A DNA stretch of 64,000 nucleotides from Odiellus spinosus. Its lineage: Eukaryota; Arthropoda; Arachnida; Opiliones; Phalangiidae. The stretch lies in contig OY987228.1 of NCBI GenBank assembly GCA_963920705.1, positions 3,409,056 through 3,473,055 on the forward strand. The letters are read 5' to 3'. Shown in pieces: positions 23,936 through 34,700 of this stretch (position 1 is the first letter of the stretch; the number at the start of each line of letters is the position of its first letter). A program made the position numbers and the translations under genes. A model generated the notes under the pieces. That model saw only the letters and a list, made by a program, of their open reading frames with translations, ran no database searches and was not told the DNA's origin.

Positions 23936-24840
23936 TTTTATACAAAATGTACTCTCCTCCCCCGTCATGATCCAGTAGAAATTGTAAATTTTCCAATTAA
24001 AAGTGTATTTCTATAAACATCGCGACTGGGAAATGGGCCCCTAATTACTTGTATATAATACTAATTTAAAGTCATTTTCATACTTAATATTTGCTCGACA
24101 GAATCGTCATCCAGTAGTTTCTATAGAAAGTAAATAAAACAAGCAGGGATGCATTTTGTCTTAAATAATTAGTAACCTAATTTCGCTTTTAATAAATGTA
24201 TATTTGTATTTTTTAAGCTGAAAAAGAATCAGATTTTGATTAAAATTACATTTTGAAAATTGTTTGTATAATTATTCTTAACATTGATCCGTTTTTTTCT
24301 AATGCTGAAAAGTGTCATCAAAATAAACGATTCGAATTTCGCGCGTTGGTCCAATAAAATAATAGGATCCATGCCGTAAACCAAGAAGGATCAGATAAGG
24401 AGAGGAAAAGTGGGAACGGCGCGGTCCTACTGCGTCGGCCTCAACTCCCCTCTGGGAGAACGGGGGACAGACGGGGGTAGAGATGCTTCGTGGTAAATTG
24501 TTGTCACTTGGGTAAAACGAATCCTTTATGAGACGCGCTAGCTAGCGACCACGTGACAACAGTTTACCTCGAGAATTTCCTATCCCCCCTTTCCACCCGA
24601 GTGGGAGGTTGGCTCTTCTCTCTCTAACTCAACGCAGCCCCACTTTTCCTCTCCTTATCTGATCCTTCTTGCCGTAACCATAGCAAATGCATCTTCCAAT
24701 CTCTCTCCTCCCGCTAGACTGCGCTCTCGTCAAGGTAACCCCTGTAGGCCTGTAAGGTTTCTTTAACCTCAAAGCAGAAGACGAAAACAAGCGTTTTGAA
24801 AAATTAAAATGGACGAAGCGGTAGTTTGTTCTGCCGATGA
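23607..24840 (+). repeat. Duplicated segment, copy 1 (matches 30448-31429)
   Basis: From the end of the lipid-binding-like exon through its 3' flank and the SART3 promoter to SART3 codon 11, this sequence matches 30448-31429 at high identity. The copies differ by small indels and by the MITE at 24383-24670, which only this copy has. Confidence 0.9.
24383..24670. mobile_element. 288-bp MITE with 32-bp TIRs and an empty-site paralogue
   Basis: The ends AAGAAGGATCAGATAAGG and CCTTATCTGATCCTTCTT belong to inverted repeats of about 32 bp. GCCGTAA(A)CC precedes and GCCGTAACC follows, a 9-10 bp target duplication. The paralogous segment near 31270 has a single GCCGTAACC and no insert, so it shows the empty site. 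A duplication near 9 bp fits Mutator-like elements, though 8-bp hAT is not excluded. It lies upstream of SART3. Confidence 0.85.
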
Positions 24841-26135
24841 TGAAATTTCAGCTATAGAAATGGATGAAATGGAACAGAATTTAAAAGATGTGGACACTGA
24901 CAGTAGTTCGAGTTTTGATCCGGATTCCGTCGGAAGCGAAAGTGATTCGGAAGAAATAAAAGAAAGCAAAATAAAAGATCTTTTCGATAAAGTAAGCCTT
25001 ATTGTTACAGCGTATAATCATTACGAAATATCAACTTACTTTATATGAAAAATTGCCTATACTAATTAAAATTATTAATACACACAGATACAGAGTAATC
25101 CATATCATTACGACAGTCACGTTGAACTTATTATGCTCCTGAGAAAAGCCGGAGAATTAGAGCAACTTCGCATGGCTCGCGAACAGATGAGCAGGCTCTT
25201 TCCATTAACTGCCGGTAATAAACTAAAAATTCTATCCTTACCTCAAAGACGCCTTTAAGTTTTGAACCTCGTTTCATCTTAGAGTTATGGATTGATTGGA
25301 TAACTGACGAAGCCGTAAAATCCTCCCAAAAAGATGAAAAGGACGATCTAATGAAGCTCTTTGAAAGAGCGGTCAAAGATTACATGTGTATGTTATTTTC
25401 TAAAAACCAATCTATTATTTAGAGGAGAGTAATAATAATAATTTTTTCATCAAGCTGTAAATCTCTGGCTAGAATACGCCCAAAGTTCCATCAAAAACTT
25501 GCAAACGGCTGAAGGAAGATCAGTCGTAAGAGAAATCTTTGAAAGAGCTCTAACGGCTGTGGGTTTACACGTATCGGATAGTGGAGTTATTTGGGATAGT
25601 TACCGAGAGTTTGAAGTTGCCATATTGGCTACGCTTCAATCCCAAAATATTGAAACATCGGAGCAAACTGAAGATTCAAAATATTAAAGAACAGAAACAG
25701 ATAATCCTTAAATTATTCAAACAACAGTTATCAGTTCCTTTATTTGGTAGGGCTTTTTTTCTTTTCACTTAATTCTTAGTATTTCCCAAGTTAATTCCTG
25801 TAAAATTGTGCGTTATACGTTAAAGACATGGAAAAAACATTTGAAGAGTTTAAAGAATGGACGCAAAACAACTTGGATAATGACGTTGTCAGAGAATATC
25901 AAAGAGCATTGAAGAAACTTGAAAAAATGCAACCTTTCAAAGAATCTCTGGTAATTTAATAAAAGCCATATACTGCACTAAATATTAACTCATTTTAACA
26001 ATATGGTTTTTGATTCAGATGTCTTCCGATGCTCCTCACCGAGCGGAATATTTGTCTTATTTAGATTACGAAGAGAAACAAGGTGAACCATCGAGAGTTC
26101 AGTGTCTGTACGAAAGAGCTATTGTGGATAACTGT
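24809..26135 (+). pseudogene. SART3: SART3-like gene, 5' half only
   Basis: SART3 (Prp24 relative) recycles U4/U6 snRNPs through N-terminal HAT repeats and C-terminal RRMs. Exon 1 (24809-24991) is an acidic N-terminus beginning MDEAVVCSADDEIS. HAT-repeat exons follow: NPYHYDSHVELIMLLRKAGE (25088-25213), ELWIDWITDEAV (25279-25384), NLWLEYAQSS to LTAVGLHVSDSG (25460-25740), MEKTFEEFKEWTQNN (25828-25949) and APHRAEYLSYLDYEEKQGEP to ERAIVDNC (26019-26135). Near 25680 the frame breaks: TEDSKY ends at a stop, whereas the next frame continues with LFKQQLSVPLF. No further HAT exons or RRMs follow, so the copy is truncated. The preceding 250 bases may be the native promoter. Confidence 0.85.
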
Positions 26136-27042
26136 CTTGTTTCGAGTTTCAAAAGGAGGCAACTAAAGCGACCAATTATATCTCCAACTACCACGGCAAA
26201 GGTTCAAAGCCAGCCGAAGAAAAAGATTATCATTCCGACTCCGAATTCTGGGAACAAAAGAATTGGAAGCCTATCGAGGAAACCAGAAGTTTCCGCTAAC
26301 AAAAGAATTCGAAATCAGCCGAAGCAACCAGAGATCACTACCATTCCCCTACTTCCGGTAACAAAACAATTCGTAGCCAGCCTAGGTGCAAGGGATGCCT
26401 TACGCTAGTTAGGGGAGCTTATCTACTTTCCCTTATTTACTTCTGCCTATACTGATACTCTTAAGATACATGGTGCTAGGAACGTCAATTTACTGGTGCA
26501 AAAATATTATTTTTGATAAAATATTAAAATTTTGGCGCTTGAGTTAAATTACAATATCATCCGTTATTCTCTTCAGGCGATCCAAATTTTTTTATTTATT
26601 ACCTATTAATCGACGTTTACTTAGCCTTCTCAGTCCTGAAACAATTTAATTTTCTAAACTTGGTTTAAAGTCTGTTTAAAACGTGTTTCGTGTGAAATGG
26701 TTATTCTTATGGGGAAAGTTCCAAACTCTTTTCTTTTAACGTTAAAAACATTAAACATCGAAGTCTCGTTGTTGACTAAAGAATTCACTAAGGAGCCTGT
26801 GGACCAGCATTAACCCAAAAAAAAGTTTTTTGAGGTTTTAAATCATGAAGTAACGGTCTCGTAAATAAAAGTTAATTAATTTCTATTTCGCAATGCTTAA
26901 TAAATTTAATATCAATGATCATACTTCTAGTCTTTGATAAAAAATAAAGGTTTCTTAAATGGCGAAACTTTGATGTTTCATTGAAACTTGCGAGTTAAGA
27001 CCTTCACTCTATAAACTTCCTTTTAACTGACTTAAACTTGCA
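26136..27042. other. Spacer with no recognised gene
   Basis: An open frame continues from the last SART3 exon to 26408, but it is Pro/Lys-rich and unlike SART3. Another frame there reads PAEEKDYHSDSEFWEQKNW before a stop, which looks coding but was not identified. The rest (26409-27042) is AT-rich and shows no motif. Confidence 0.35.
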
Positions 27043-27043
27043 G

Positions 27044-27529
27044 GGAAATTCCCAAACAGGTCTACGTAACCTAGGAAATACCTGCTACATGAATTCAGTT
27101 ATTCAATGCCTAGCAAATACTAATGACCTTGTTGATTATCTAGTACACCGAGACAACTCGAGCGATGTTAGGTATAATTTTAAGTTTGGGATTTTCTAGC
27201 TGATTTTAAGATTGAATTTTTAATTCTTCGTCAATTGTAGGAATAGTGGGAGTAAAGGAGAGGTTGTCGAGGAGCTTTCGATACTGTTGCAACATCTTCG
27301 CGGAGGAAGTCATTCCATCACCCCTTCAGATTTCAAAGTAGGCTTGAAAATATTATTCTTAGTAAAAATAAGATTTCTGAATTTCACGTAATTTTATTTT
27401 TTAAATTGAAATTAAATTTCCAGAATATAGTCAGCCGTTACCTCAACATCTGTATTGGCAATGAGCAGCAAGATGCTCATGAGTTTTTGACTAAATTGAT
27501 GGAGAAACTTCACATGGAAGTCAATAGGG
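27044..27529 (+). pseudogene. USP-type deubiquitinase fragment (catalytic Cys box)
   Basis: Three exons with GT-AG borders read [20 protein letters not shown] (27044-27170), then EVVEELSILLQHLRGG (27240-27336) and NEQQDAHEFLTKLMEKLH (27424-27529). The first holds the catalytic Cys box of ubiquitin-specific proteases, the last the QQDAHEF box. The pattern is close to the USP2/USP8 group. The His box and the rest of the domain are absent; degenerate repeats follow at 27580. No stop is seen in the exons. Without the catalytic His it cannot cut ubiquitin. Confidence 0.82.
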
Positions 27530-27579
27530 TAGGTGCGCTTTATTAAGCCAAATTATCGAATGTTTCGCTGGGGAAAGTT

Positions 27580-27945
27580 ATGTAAGGGGCCTTAAGGTTA
27601 TGAAATTAGGCCAAAATGTTAGGAAACTTCCAGTCAAAGAAGTTGTTGGATAGTTACGTAACTCAATTAGTAGTTCCAAAGGTTGTGAACTTGGAAATTA
27701 GACCACCTTTAAGTTGGGGTAATGTATGAAACTTCAAAGATAGACCAAAAATGACAGGAAAGACTATGGAACCTGAAATTTAGACCAAAAAGGTCTGGGG
27801 GTTAAAGTAGGAAACTTAAATTATACCAAAAGGTCGGGCATAAAGAATATCTTCAAAATTAAGCCAAAAGATGGGGATGGGGGGGGGGGAGTAGGAAACT
27901 TGAAAATTATACCAAAAGGTAGAGTCAAAGTGGAGAATTTTAAAC
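27580..27945 (+). repeat. Degenerate ~55-bp repeats
   Basis: Phrases such as GAAACTTGAAAATTA(G/T)ACCAAAA followed by GGT recur about six times with varied spacing. A run of ten G's lies near 27880. It is non-coding. Confidence 0.6.
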
Positions 27946-28011
27946 AATAATTGACTTGAGTGTTCCCATCGAAACCAGTAACGTAACAAATGCCAATGTT
28001 TTAAATCTTAG

Positions 28012-28720
28012 GGAAGTTCTTCTAGTAAATTACTTCCACCCGAAACTGACAAGTTGCCAGTATCTGAAGGGATATCTACTTATTGGAAACGGCATACCTC
28101 TAGGAATGATTCGGCCATTCACGCTCTCTCAAAATTGACAAGGATTCTACGTTATCATCAAAATTCCTTAAACCCTCATTTTCTCAAACAGGAATCAATT
28201 GATCCTCTCGTTTCTGATATAATCTCATCTGTGGGTGTTATACTATTGCATTATTTCATTTGGTAGCGTTAATGTTACTTTTATCCCTCAATTATGTATA
28301 CTTATGTTTTTTTTAAGTTGTTGGATGCCTGTAAAGAAACGGATCCTCAAATACGGATTCAAATTGTCGAATGTTTGGGTGAAGTTGGTGCTGTTGATCC
28401 AGGAAGGTAAATTATGAAATAAGCGATTTGTTTGTTAGTTAACTTAATTATTTTAATTTGTGTATTTTAGACTCGAACTACAACTAAGAACGAAGAAAGG
28501 AAAAAGCAAATTTTTTTTATCATTGGATGAAGATGACTTTGCCTACAATGTCATTCAAGAACTTCTCCATCCCGTATTAGCTGTGGACAATGTTCTAGTC
28601 CAGGACTGTTCGTTTTACGCTTTACAAGAAATGTTAGCGATATACAAATGCCAAAGAAAAGACAATAATTTGATTCCCCGTTGGCAATCAAGAAATTTTG
28701 AGCCCGTTACTCCAGTCTAG
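28012..28720 (+). pseudogene. ATR: ATR-like HEAT/UME exons, misplaced
   Basis: Three exons read in ATR order. 28012-28230 gives PVSEGISTYWKRHTSRND to LKQESIDPLVSDIISS. 28318-28406 gives LLDACKETDPQIRIQIVECL, then GEVGAVDPGR. 28471-28720 gives DEDDFAYNVIQELLHPVL and CSFYALQEMLAIYKC. The LGE-GAVDPGR and FAY blocks mark the UME domain, which in ATR precedes FAT. Here it lies about 9 kb downstream of the FAT exons. A stop follows RNFEPVTPV at 28718, exactly where the sequence switches to the 93-bp repeat, so the piece is truncated. No internal stop is seen. Confidence 0.85.
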
Positions 28721-28734
28721 GTTATTAAATGAAA

Positions 28735-28828
28735 ATAAGCTTAACGAACCTTTCAAAGTCTTTCAAATTGTAATCTATAGAGTCTTTTCTGTAGGTATTG
28801 CCCTAGTTCCGTGATTGTAAAGCGACTC
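28735..28828 (+). repeat. 93-bp direct repeat, second copy
   Basis: This matches 19316-19409 without a difference that I can see. It begins a few bases after the truncated UME exon. Confidence 0.85.
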
Positions 28829-29416
28829 AGGGAAACACGTACAATATCTTATTAAAGGAAAAATCCATTTTAATATTTTTAATTCTATAATAACTTGTAA
28901 TTGTAAAAAAATAACAACTAAAATTGGCTTTAATTTTGTTAAATGAAGAAGATCGTTTAATTAATTTCATAGTGGGACATATATTTCAATCCCAAAACAC
29001 CCTCCTAAACGCGAGTTAGTTGGTCTCACGTCTCTCATTACTCGAGACAAATGAATTTTATACCGCCATCATGCCTATGGGGATGGAAAAAGAAACCCAT
29101 ATAGAGGTACTTAAATATATTTTATCTTTAAAGCCCAAAAAACAACATTTAAAATCGATTTTAAGTACCAATTTCAAAGATAAAATTTTAAGATGGATTT
29201 TTCCTTTAATTTTTTTCTCTTGTAGGTGTTGATCCTATTTTTAGACGCTAAAGACTTTTAGACAATTTGTTTTCTAATCATAATTTAAGTAAGGGGGTAA
29301 TTTAATTCACTCTCAGAGGTTTGTGAAATCGATTCCTATAATCACCCGTGATTGTCATAATGTGACATTCTGTTTCTCCAAATACATTTATCACTCTCTG
29401 ATATTATTTATACTAG
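28829..29416 (+). other. Spacer, possible further ATR HEAT exon
   Basis: Around 29018-29105 one frame reads VSRLSLLETNEFYTAIMPMG before a GT donor-like site. It has the look of a HEAT-repeat helix pair and could be another displaced ATR exon, but I cannot align it with confidence. The rest is AT-rich. Confidence 0.3.
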
Positions 29417-29610
29417 GCACTGATTCACGTTCGGGATATCGAATTACGTTTAAAGGGTATTGTAAAAAGCAAAAATAAACCCTCTGGGGTCTTCCCCTGT
29501 CCATTGAAGGTCAAGTAGTAGATTATCTCATTCAAGAGGTGACTGACGAAAAATGTACGTTGGATGGTCAGCATTTATGTAACGAAAACAATATCGTAGA
29601 AAAAATGTGA
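29417..29610 (+). pseudogene. ATR: ATR-like FATC exon, misplaced and altered
   Basis: After an AG acceptor, the exon reads ALIHVRDIELRLKGIVKSKN. A one-base frame change near 29492 follows, then LPLSIEGQV and DYLIQEVTDEKC, and a TGA at about 29608. This is the linker and start of the FATC domain that ends ATR. The family's final block (hydrophobic-x-M-Y-x-G-W) is not present; instead the frame runs on to an unrelated tail and stops. The kinase C-lobe that should precede it is missing, so the exon is a stranded piece. Confidence 0.8.
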
Positions 29611-29619
29611 TATCAATAA

Positions 29620-30430
29620 ATATTTTTCCACTAAGATAAAAAGGCTATCCAATTTTTAACCAAAATACATTAAAAATAATTTATATAGCCTATTTTCCGT
29701 CTGCAAAATATATTTCCGACTTTCTGTAAATTTAAATTTCATTTTCGGCAGCCCCTTACTTCCCCAATATTAACCCAAAATACACCAAATTCTTATACGC
29801 AGCCTACACCAAAATTCTTATACGCAGCCTACACCAAAATTCTTATACGCAGCCTACACCTAATTACCCTCAATATGAATAGCCCATTTCAATTGAATTC
29901 GATTAAGTTTAGATTTAATTTCCATTTTCTGTAAAATTCAGTTTTTTTTCAGCAGCCTTAAACTAAGCCAATTTTTAACCATAATCCTTTAAAATTAATT
30001 TATATAGGCTTCTACCAATTTCCCTCAAATTATAAACCCCATTTAGATTTAATTTAATTAAGTTTAAATTTAATTTCCATTTTCTGTAAAATTCAATTTC
30101 ATTTTCAGCAGCCCTAAACTAAGCCAATTTTTAAACAAAATTCATTAAAAATAATTTATATAGCCTTCTACCAATTTCCTTCAAATTATAAACCACACTT
30201 AGAATTAATTAAATTCAGTTTAAATTTTATTTATATTTTCCGTCTGCTAAATGTATTTCGACTTTCTGTAAATTTCAATTTCATTTTCGACAGCGCTTTA
30301 CTTAGCCAATATTAACCCAAAGTACACCAAAATTCTTATACGCAGCCTACACTTAATTACCCTCAATATGAATAGCCCATTTCAATTGAATTCGATTAAG
30401 TTTAGATTTAATTTCCATTTTCTGTAAAAT
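29620..30430 (+). repeat. Diverged tandem repeats, 32 bp and about 160-bp units
   Basis: ACACCAAAATTCTTATACGCAGCCT is repeated three times in tandem near 29785-29870 and again near 30325. Around it a larger unit recurs at least four times, marked by TTTCCATTTTCTGTAAAATTC and GCCAATTTTTAACC with ATAATTTATATAGCC. The DNA is AT-rich and non-coding. Confidence 0.75.
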
Positions 30431-30447
30431 TCCATTCGGTTTATCCA

Positions 30448-30811
30448 CTTTGCATTATGGGGGTTGGACCTATGGGAACTCTAAGGTCGGTTTTTGTCAA
30501 TTATTAATATATTTGAACCCTTTAACCAATAAATATATTTCAGCTTGTCTTTGGCGCATACTTCGATCTTTATAAGACTGAAACAAAATCTTAAAACGGG
30601 TAGTAAGCCTAAACTTCTCGATTTGGAATTGGATCGAATTGGACAAGTTTGGATCGATGTTCAAGGCTTGGCAAGTTTAGATTTTCTTTTGGAAATAATC
30701 GTTTACTTGATGACGAATGCCTTAAAACACTCCATCGAAGCATCTATAATTCCTGTTGTGAGTCAGGCTCTTCAAACTCAACTTAATACTCTGCCAGTAG
30801 AATTTCTTTGA
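30448..30811 (+). pseudogene. Secreted lipid-binding-like gene (Grp7/JHBP/BPI type), copy 2, 5' truncated
   Basis: The match to copy 1 begins inside its first exon (MGVGPMGTLR). The exon after the short intron runs 30545-30811 and stays open to a TGA. It reads LDLELDRIGQVWIDVQGLAS, LDFLLEIIVYLMTNALKHSI and SQALQTQLNTLPVEFL. An alternative phase at the exon start (LVFGAYFDLYKTE) looks equally protein-like but hits a stop, so the splice phase is uncertain. The amphipathic C-terminal helix pattern resembles insect BPI-like/Grp7 proteins, inferred only from pattern. It lacks its upstream exons. Confidence 0.4.
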
Positions 30812-31429
30812 AGTTAAACCGAGTCCTTAATTTAAATTTTATACAAAATGTACTCTCCTCCCCCGTCATGATCCAGTAGAAATTGTAAATTTTCCAATTA
30901 AAAGTGTATTTCTATAAACATCGCGACTGGGAAATGGGCCCCTAATTACTTTTATATAATGCTAATTAAAAGTCATTTTTATACTTAATATTTGCTCGAC
31001 AGAATCGTCATTAAGTAGTTTCTATAGAAAGTAAATAAAACAAGCAGGGATGCATTTTGTCTTACATAATTAGTAACCTAATTTCGCTTTTAATAAATGT
31101 ATATTTGTATTTTTTAAGCTGAAAAAGAATCAGATTTTGATTAAAATTACATTTTGAAAATTGTTTGTATAATTATTCGTAACAGTGATCCGTTTTTTTC
31201 TAATGCTGAAAAGTGTCATCAAAATAAACGATTCGAATTTCGCGCGTTGGTCCAATAAAATAGGATCCATGCCGTAACCATAGCAAATGCATCTTCCAAT
31301 CTCTCTCCTCCCGCTAGACTGCGCTCTCGTCAAGGTAACCCCTGTAAGGTTTCTCTAACCTCAAAGCAAAATGTGAAGACGAAAACAAGCGTTTTGAAAA
31401 ATTAAAAAGGACGAAGCGGTAGTTTGTTC
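30812..31429 (+). repeat. SART3: Duplicated segment, copy 2: 3' flank and SART3 promoter
   Basis: This continues the match to 23607-24840. It contains the region upstream of SART3 and the start codon position, but ATG has become AAG (near 31406). The match ends after seven codons where element B begins (31430). So this is a promoter copy cut by a transposon. Confidence 0.85.
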
Positions 31430-31625
31430 GGGTGGGCCTAATTGTCGCATATTTTATTGGCAAACCATTTTGGCAAACTTGTCGCAAGTTTGCCCAGGAC
31501 CCTATTTGACGCAAAATTTTATTTCCCTGCAAACTTGTCGCAAGTTTGCCATAACCCTAATTGACGCAATTTTTTTTTCCCTGCAAAACTGGCGCAAATT
31601 TTAATCATGCCAAAACCAATATAAA
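31430..31625 (+). mobile_element. Element B terminus with 58-bp subterminal repeats
   Basis: The end GGGTGGGCCTAATTGTCGCA and about 195 bases after it match, inverted, 55705-55917. Three subterminal repeats each combine TTGGCAAACTTGTCGCAAG-like sequence with AATTGACGCAA and CCCTGCAAA. No opposite end is found to the right, where the 146-bp satellite follows. The two parts may be one tandem-repeat-bearing element that lost its far end. Confidence 0.75.
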
Positions 31626-31779
31626 TACTAAAGAAATGGCGTTTATTGATAAGTCTAAACAAGTTTCTTCTACAATGATTTATTTAATTATGTATTTATT
31701 TCAAGAATATTATTAATAGTTATGGTGCAGGTTACAACAGGAAACATTTTAGGCCATTTTTTATGGTACCAAAATTTGT

Positions 31780-34700
31780 TTTTACCACGAAATTCGTTGG
31801 CGCAAGTTTTTTGAATAAGGGCAAACCATTTTCAAAAACCGGTTTTTCTGCCAGAAATTGGTAAGTTAACACCTGGATAATTTTTCTTAGGTACATACTA
31901 ATATATCCTTACCCATTCCAGCCGTTTTTAACACTAAATTCGTTGGCGCAAGTTTTTTGAATAAGGGCAAACCACTTTCAAAAACCTGTTTTTCTGCCAG
32001 AAATTGGTAAGTTACCACCTGGATAATTTTTCTTAGATACATACTAATATATCCTTACCCATTCCAGCCGTTTTTAGCACGAAATTCGTTGGCGCATGTT
32101 TTTTGAATAAGGGCAAACCACTTTCAAAAACCGGTTTTTCTGCAAGAAATTGGTAAGTTACCACCTGGATAATTTTTCTTAGGTACATACTAATATATTC
32201 TTACCCATTCCATCAGTCTTTAGCACGAAATTCGTTGGCGCATGTTTTTTGAATAAGGGCAAACCACTTTCAAAAACCGGTTTTTTTGCAAGAAATTGGT
32301 AAGTTACCACCTGGATAATTTTTCTTAGGTACATACTAATATATTCTTACCCATTCCAGCAGTTTTTAGCACGAAATTCGTTGGCGCAAGTTTTTTGAAT
32401 AAGGGCAAACGACTTTCAAAAACCGGTTTTTCTGCAAGAAATTGGTAAGTTACCACCTGCATAATTTTTCTTAGATACATACTAATATATCCTTACCCAT
32501 TCCAGCCGTTTTTAGCACGAAATTCGTTGGCGCATGTTTTTTGAATAAGGGCAAACCACTTTCAAAAACCGGTTTTTCTGCAAGAAATTGGTAAGTTACC
32601 ACCTGGATAATTTTTCTTAGGTACATACTAATATATTCTTACCCATTCCAGCAGTTTTTAGCACGAAATTCGTTGGCGCATGTTTTTTGAATAAGGGCAA
32701 ACCACTTTCAAAAACCGGTTTTTTTGCAAGAAATTGGTAAGTTACCACCTGGATAATTTTTCTTAGGTACATACTAATATATTCTTACCCATTCCAGCAG
32801 TTTTTAGCACGAAATTCGTTGGCGCATGTTTTTTGAATAAGGGCAAACCACTTTCAAAAACCGGTTTTTCTGCAAGAAATTGGTAAGTTACCACCTGGAT
32901 AATTTTTCTTAGATACATACTAATATATTCTTACCCATTCCAGCAGTTTTTAGCACGAAATTCGTTGGCGCAAGTTTTTTGAATAAGGGCAAACCACTTT
33001 CAAAAACCGGTTTTTCTGCAAGAAATTGGTAAGTTACCACCTGGATAATTTTTCTTAGGTACATACTAATATATTCTTACCCATTCCAGCAGTTTTTAGC
33101 ACGAAATTCGTTGGCGCATGTTTTTTGAATAAGGGCAAACCACTTTCAAAAACCGGTTTTTCTGCAAGAAATTGGTAAGTTACCACCTGGATAATTTTTC
33201 TTAGGTACATACTAATATATCCTTACCCATTCCATCAGTCTTTAGCACGAAATTCGTTGGCGCATGTTTTTTGAATAAGGGCAAACCACTTTCAAAAACC
33301 GGTTTTTTTGCAAGAAATTGGTAAGTTACCACCTGGATAATTTTTCTTAGGTACATACTAATATATTCTTACCCATTCCAGCAGTTTTTAGCACGAAATT
33401 CGTTGGCGCAAGTTTTTTGAATAAGGGCAAACGACTTTCAAAAACCGGTTTTTCTGCAAGAAATTGGTAAGTTACCACCTGGATAATTTTTCTTAGGTAC
33501 ATACTAATATATCCTTACCCATTCCAGCAGTTTTTAGCACGAAATTCGTTGGCGCATGTTTTTTGAATAAGGGCAAACCACTTTCAAAAACCGGTTTTTT
33601 TGCAAGAAATTGGTAAGTTACCACCTGGATAATTTTTCTTAGGTACATACTAATATATTCTTACCCATTCCAGCAGTTTTTAGCACGAAATTCGTTGGCG
33701 CATGTTTTTTGAATAAGGGCAAACCACTTTCAAAAACCGGTTTTTCTGCAAGAAATTGGTAAGTTACCACCTGGATAATTTTTCTTAGGTACATACTAAT
33801 ATATCCTTACCCATTCCAGCCGTTTTTAACACTAAATTCGTTGGCGCAAGTTTTTTGAATAAGGGCAAACCACTTTCAAAAACCGGTTTTTCTGCAAGAA
33901 ATTGGTAAGTTACCACCTGGATAATTTTTCTTAGGTACATACTAATATATCCTTACCCATTCCAGCCGTTTTTAACACTAAATTCGTTGGCGCAAGTTTT
34001 TTGAATAAGGGCAAACCATTTTCAAAAACCGGTTTTTCTGCCAGAAATTGGTAAGTTAACACCTGGATAATTTTTCTTAGGTACATACTAATATATCCTT
34101 ACCCATTCCAGCCGTTTTTAGCACGAAATTCGTTGGCGCATGTTTTTTGAATAAGGGCAAACCATTTTCAAAAATCGGTTTTTCTGCCAGAAATTGGTAA
34201 GTTAACACCTGGATAATTTTTCTTAGGTACATACTAATATATCCTTACCCATTCCAGCCGTTTTTAGCACGAAATTCGTTGGCGCAAGTTTTTTGAATAA
34301 GGGCAAACCACTTTCAAAAACCGGTTTTTCTGCAAGAAATTGGTAAGTTACCACCTGGATAATGTTTCTTAGGTACATACTAATATATTCTTACCCATTC
34401 CAGCAGTTTTTAGCACGAAATTCGTTGGCGCATGTTTTTTGAATAAGGGCAAACCACTTTCAAAAACCGGTTTTTTTGCAAGAAATTGGTAAGTTACCAC
34501 CTGGATAATTTTTCTTAGGTACATACTAATATATTCTTACCCATTCCAGCCGTTTTTAGCACGAAATTCGTTGGCGCATGTTTTTTGAATAAGGGCAAAC
34601 CATTTTCAAAAACCGGTTTTTCTGCCAGAAATTGGTAAGTTACCACCTGCATAATTTTTCTTAGATACATACTAATATATCCTTACCCATTCCAGCCGTT

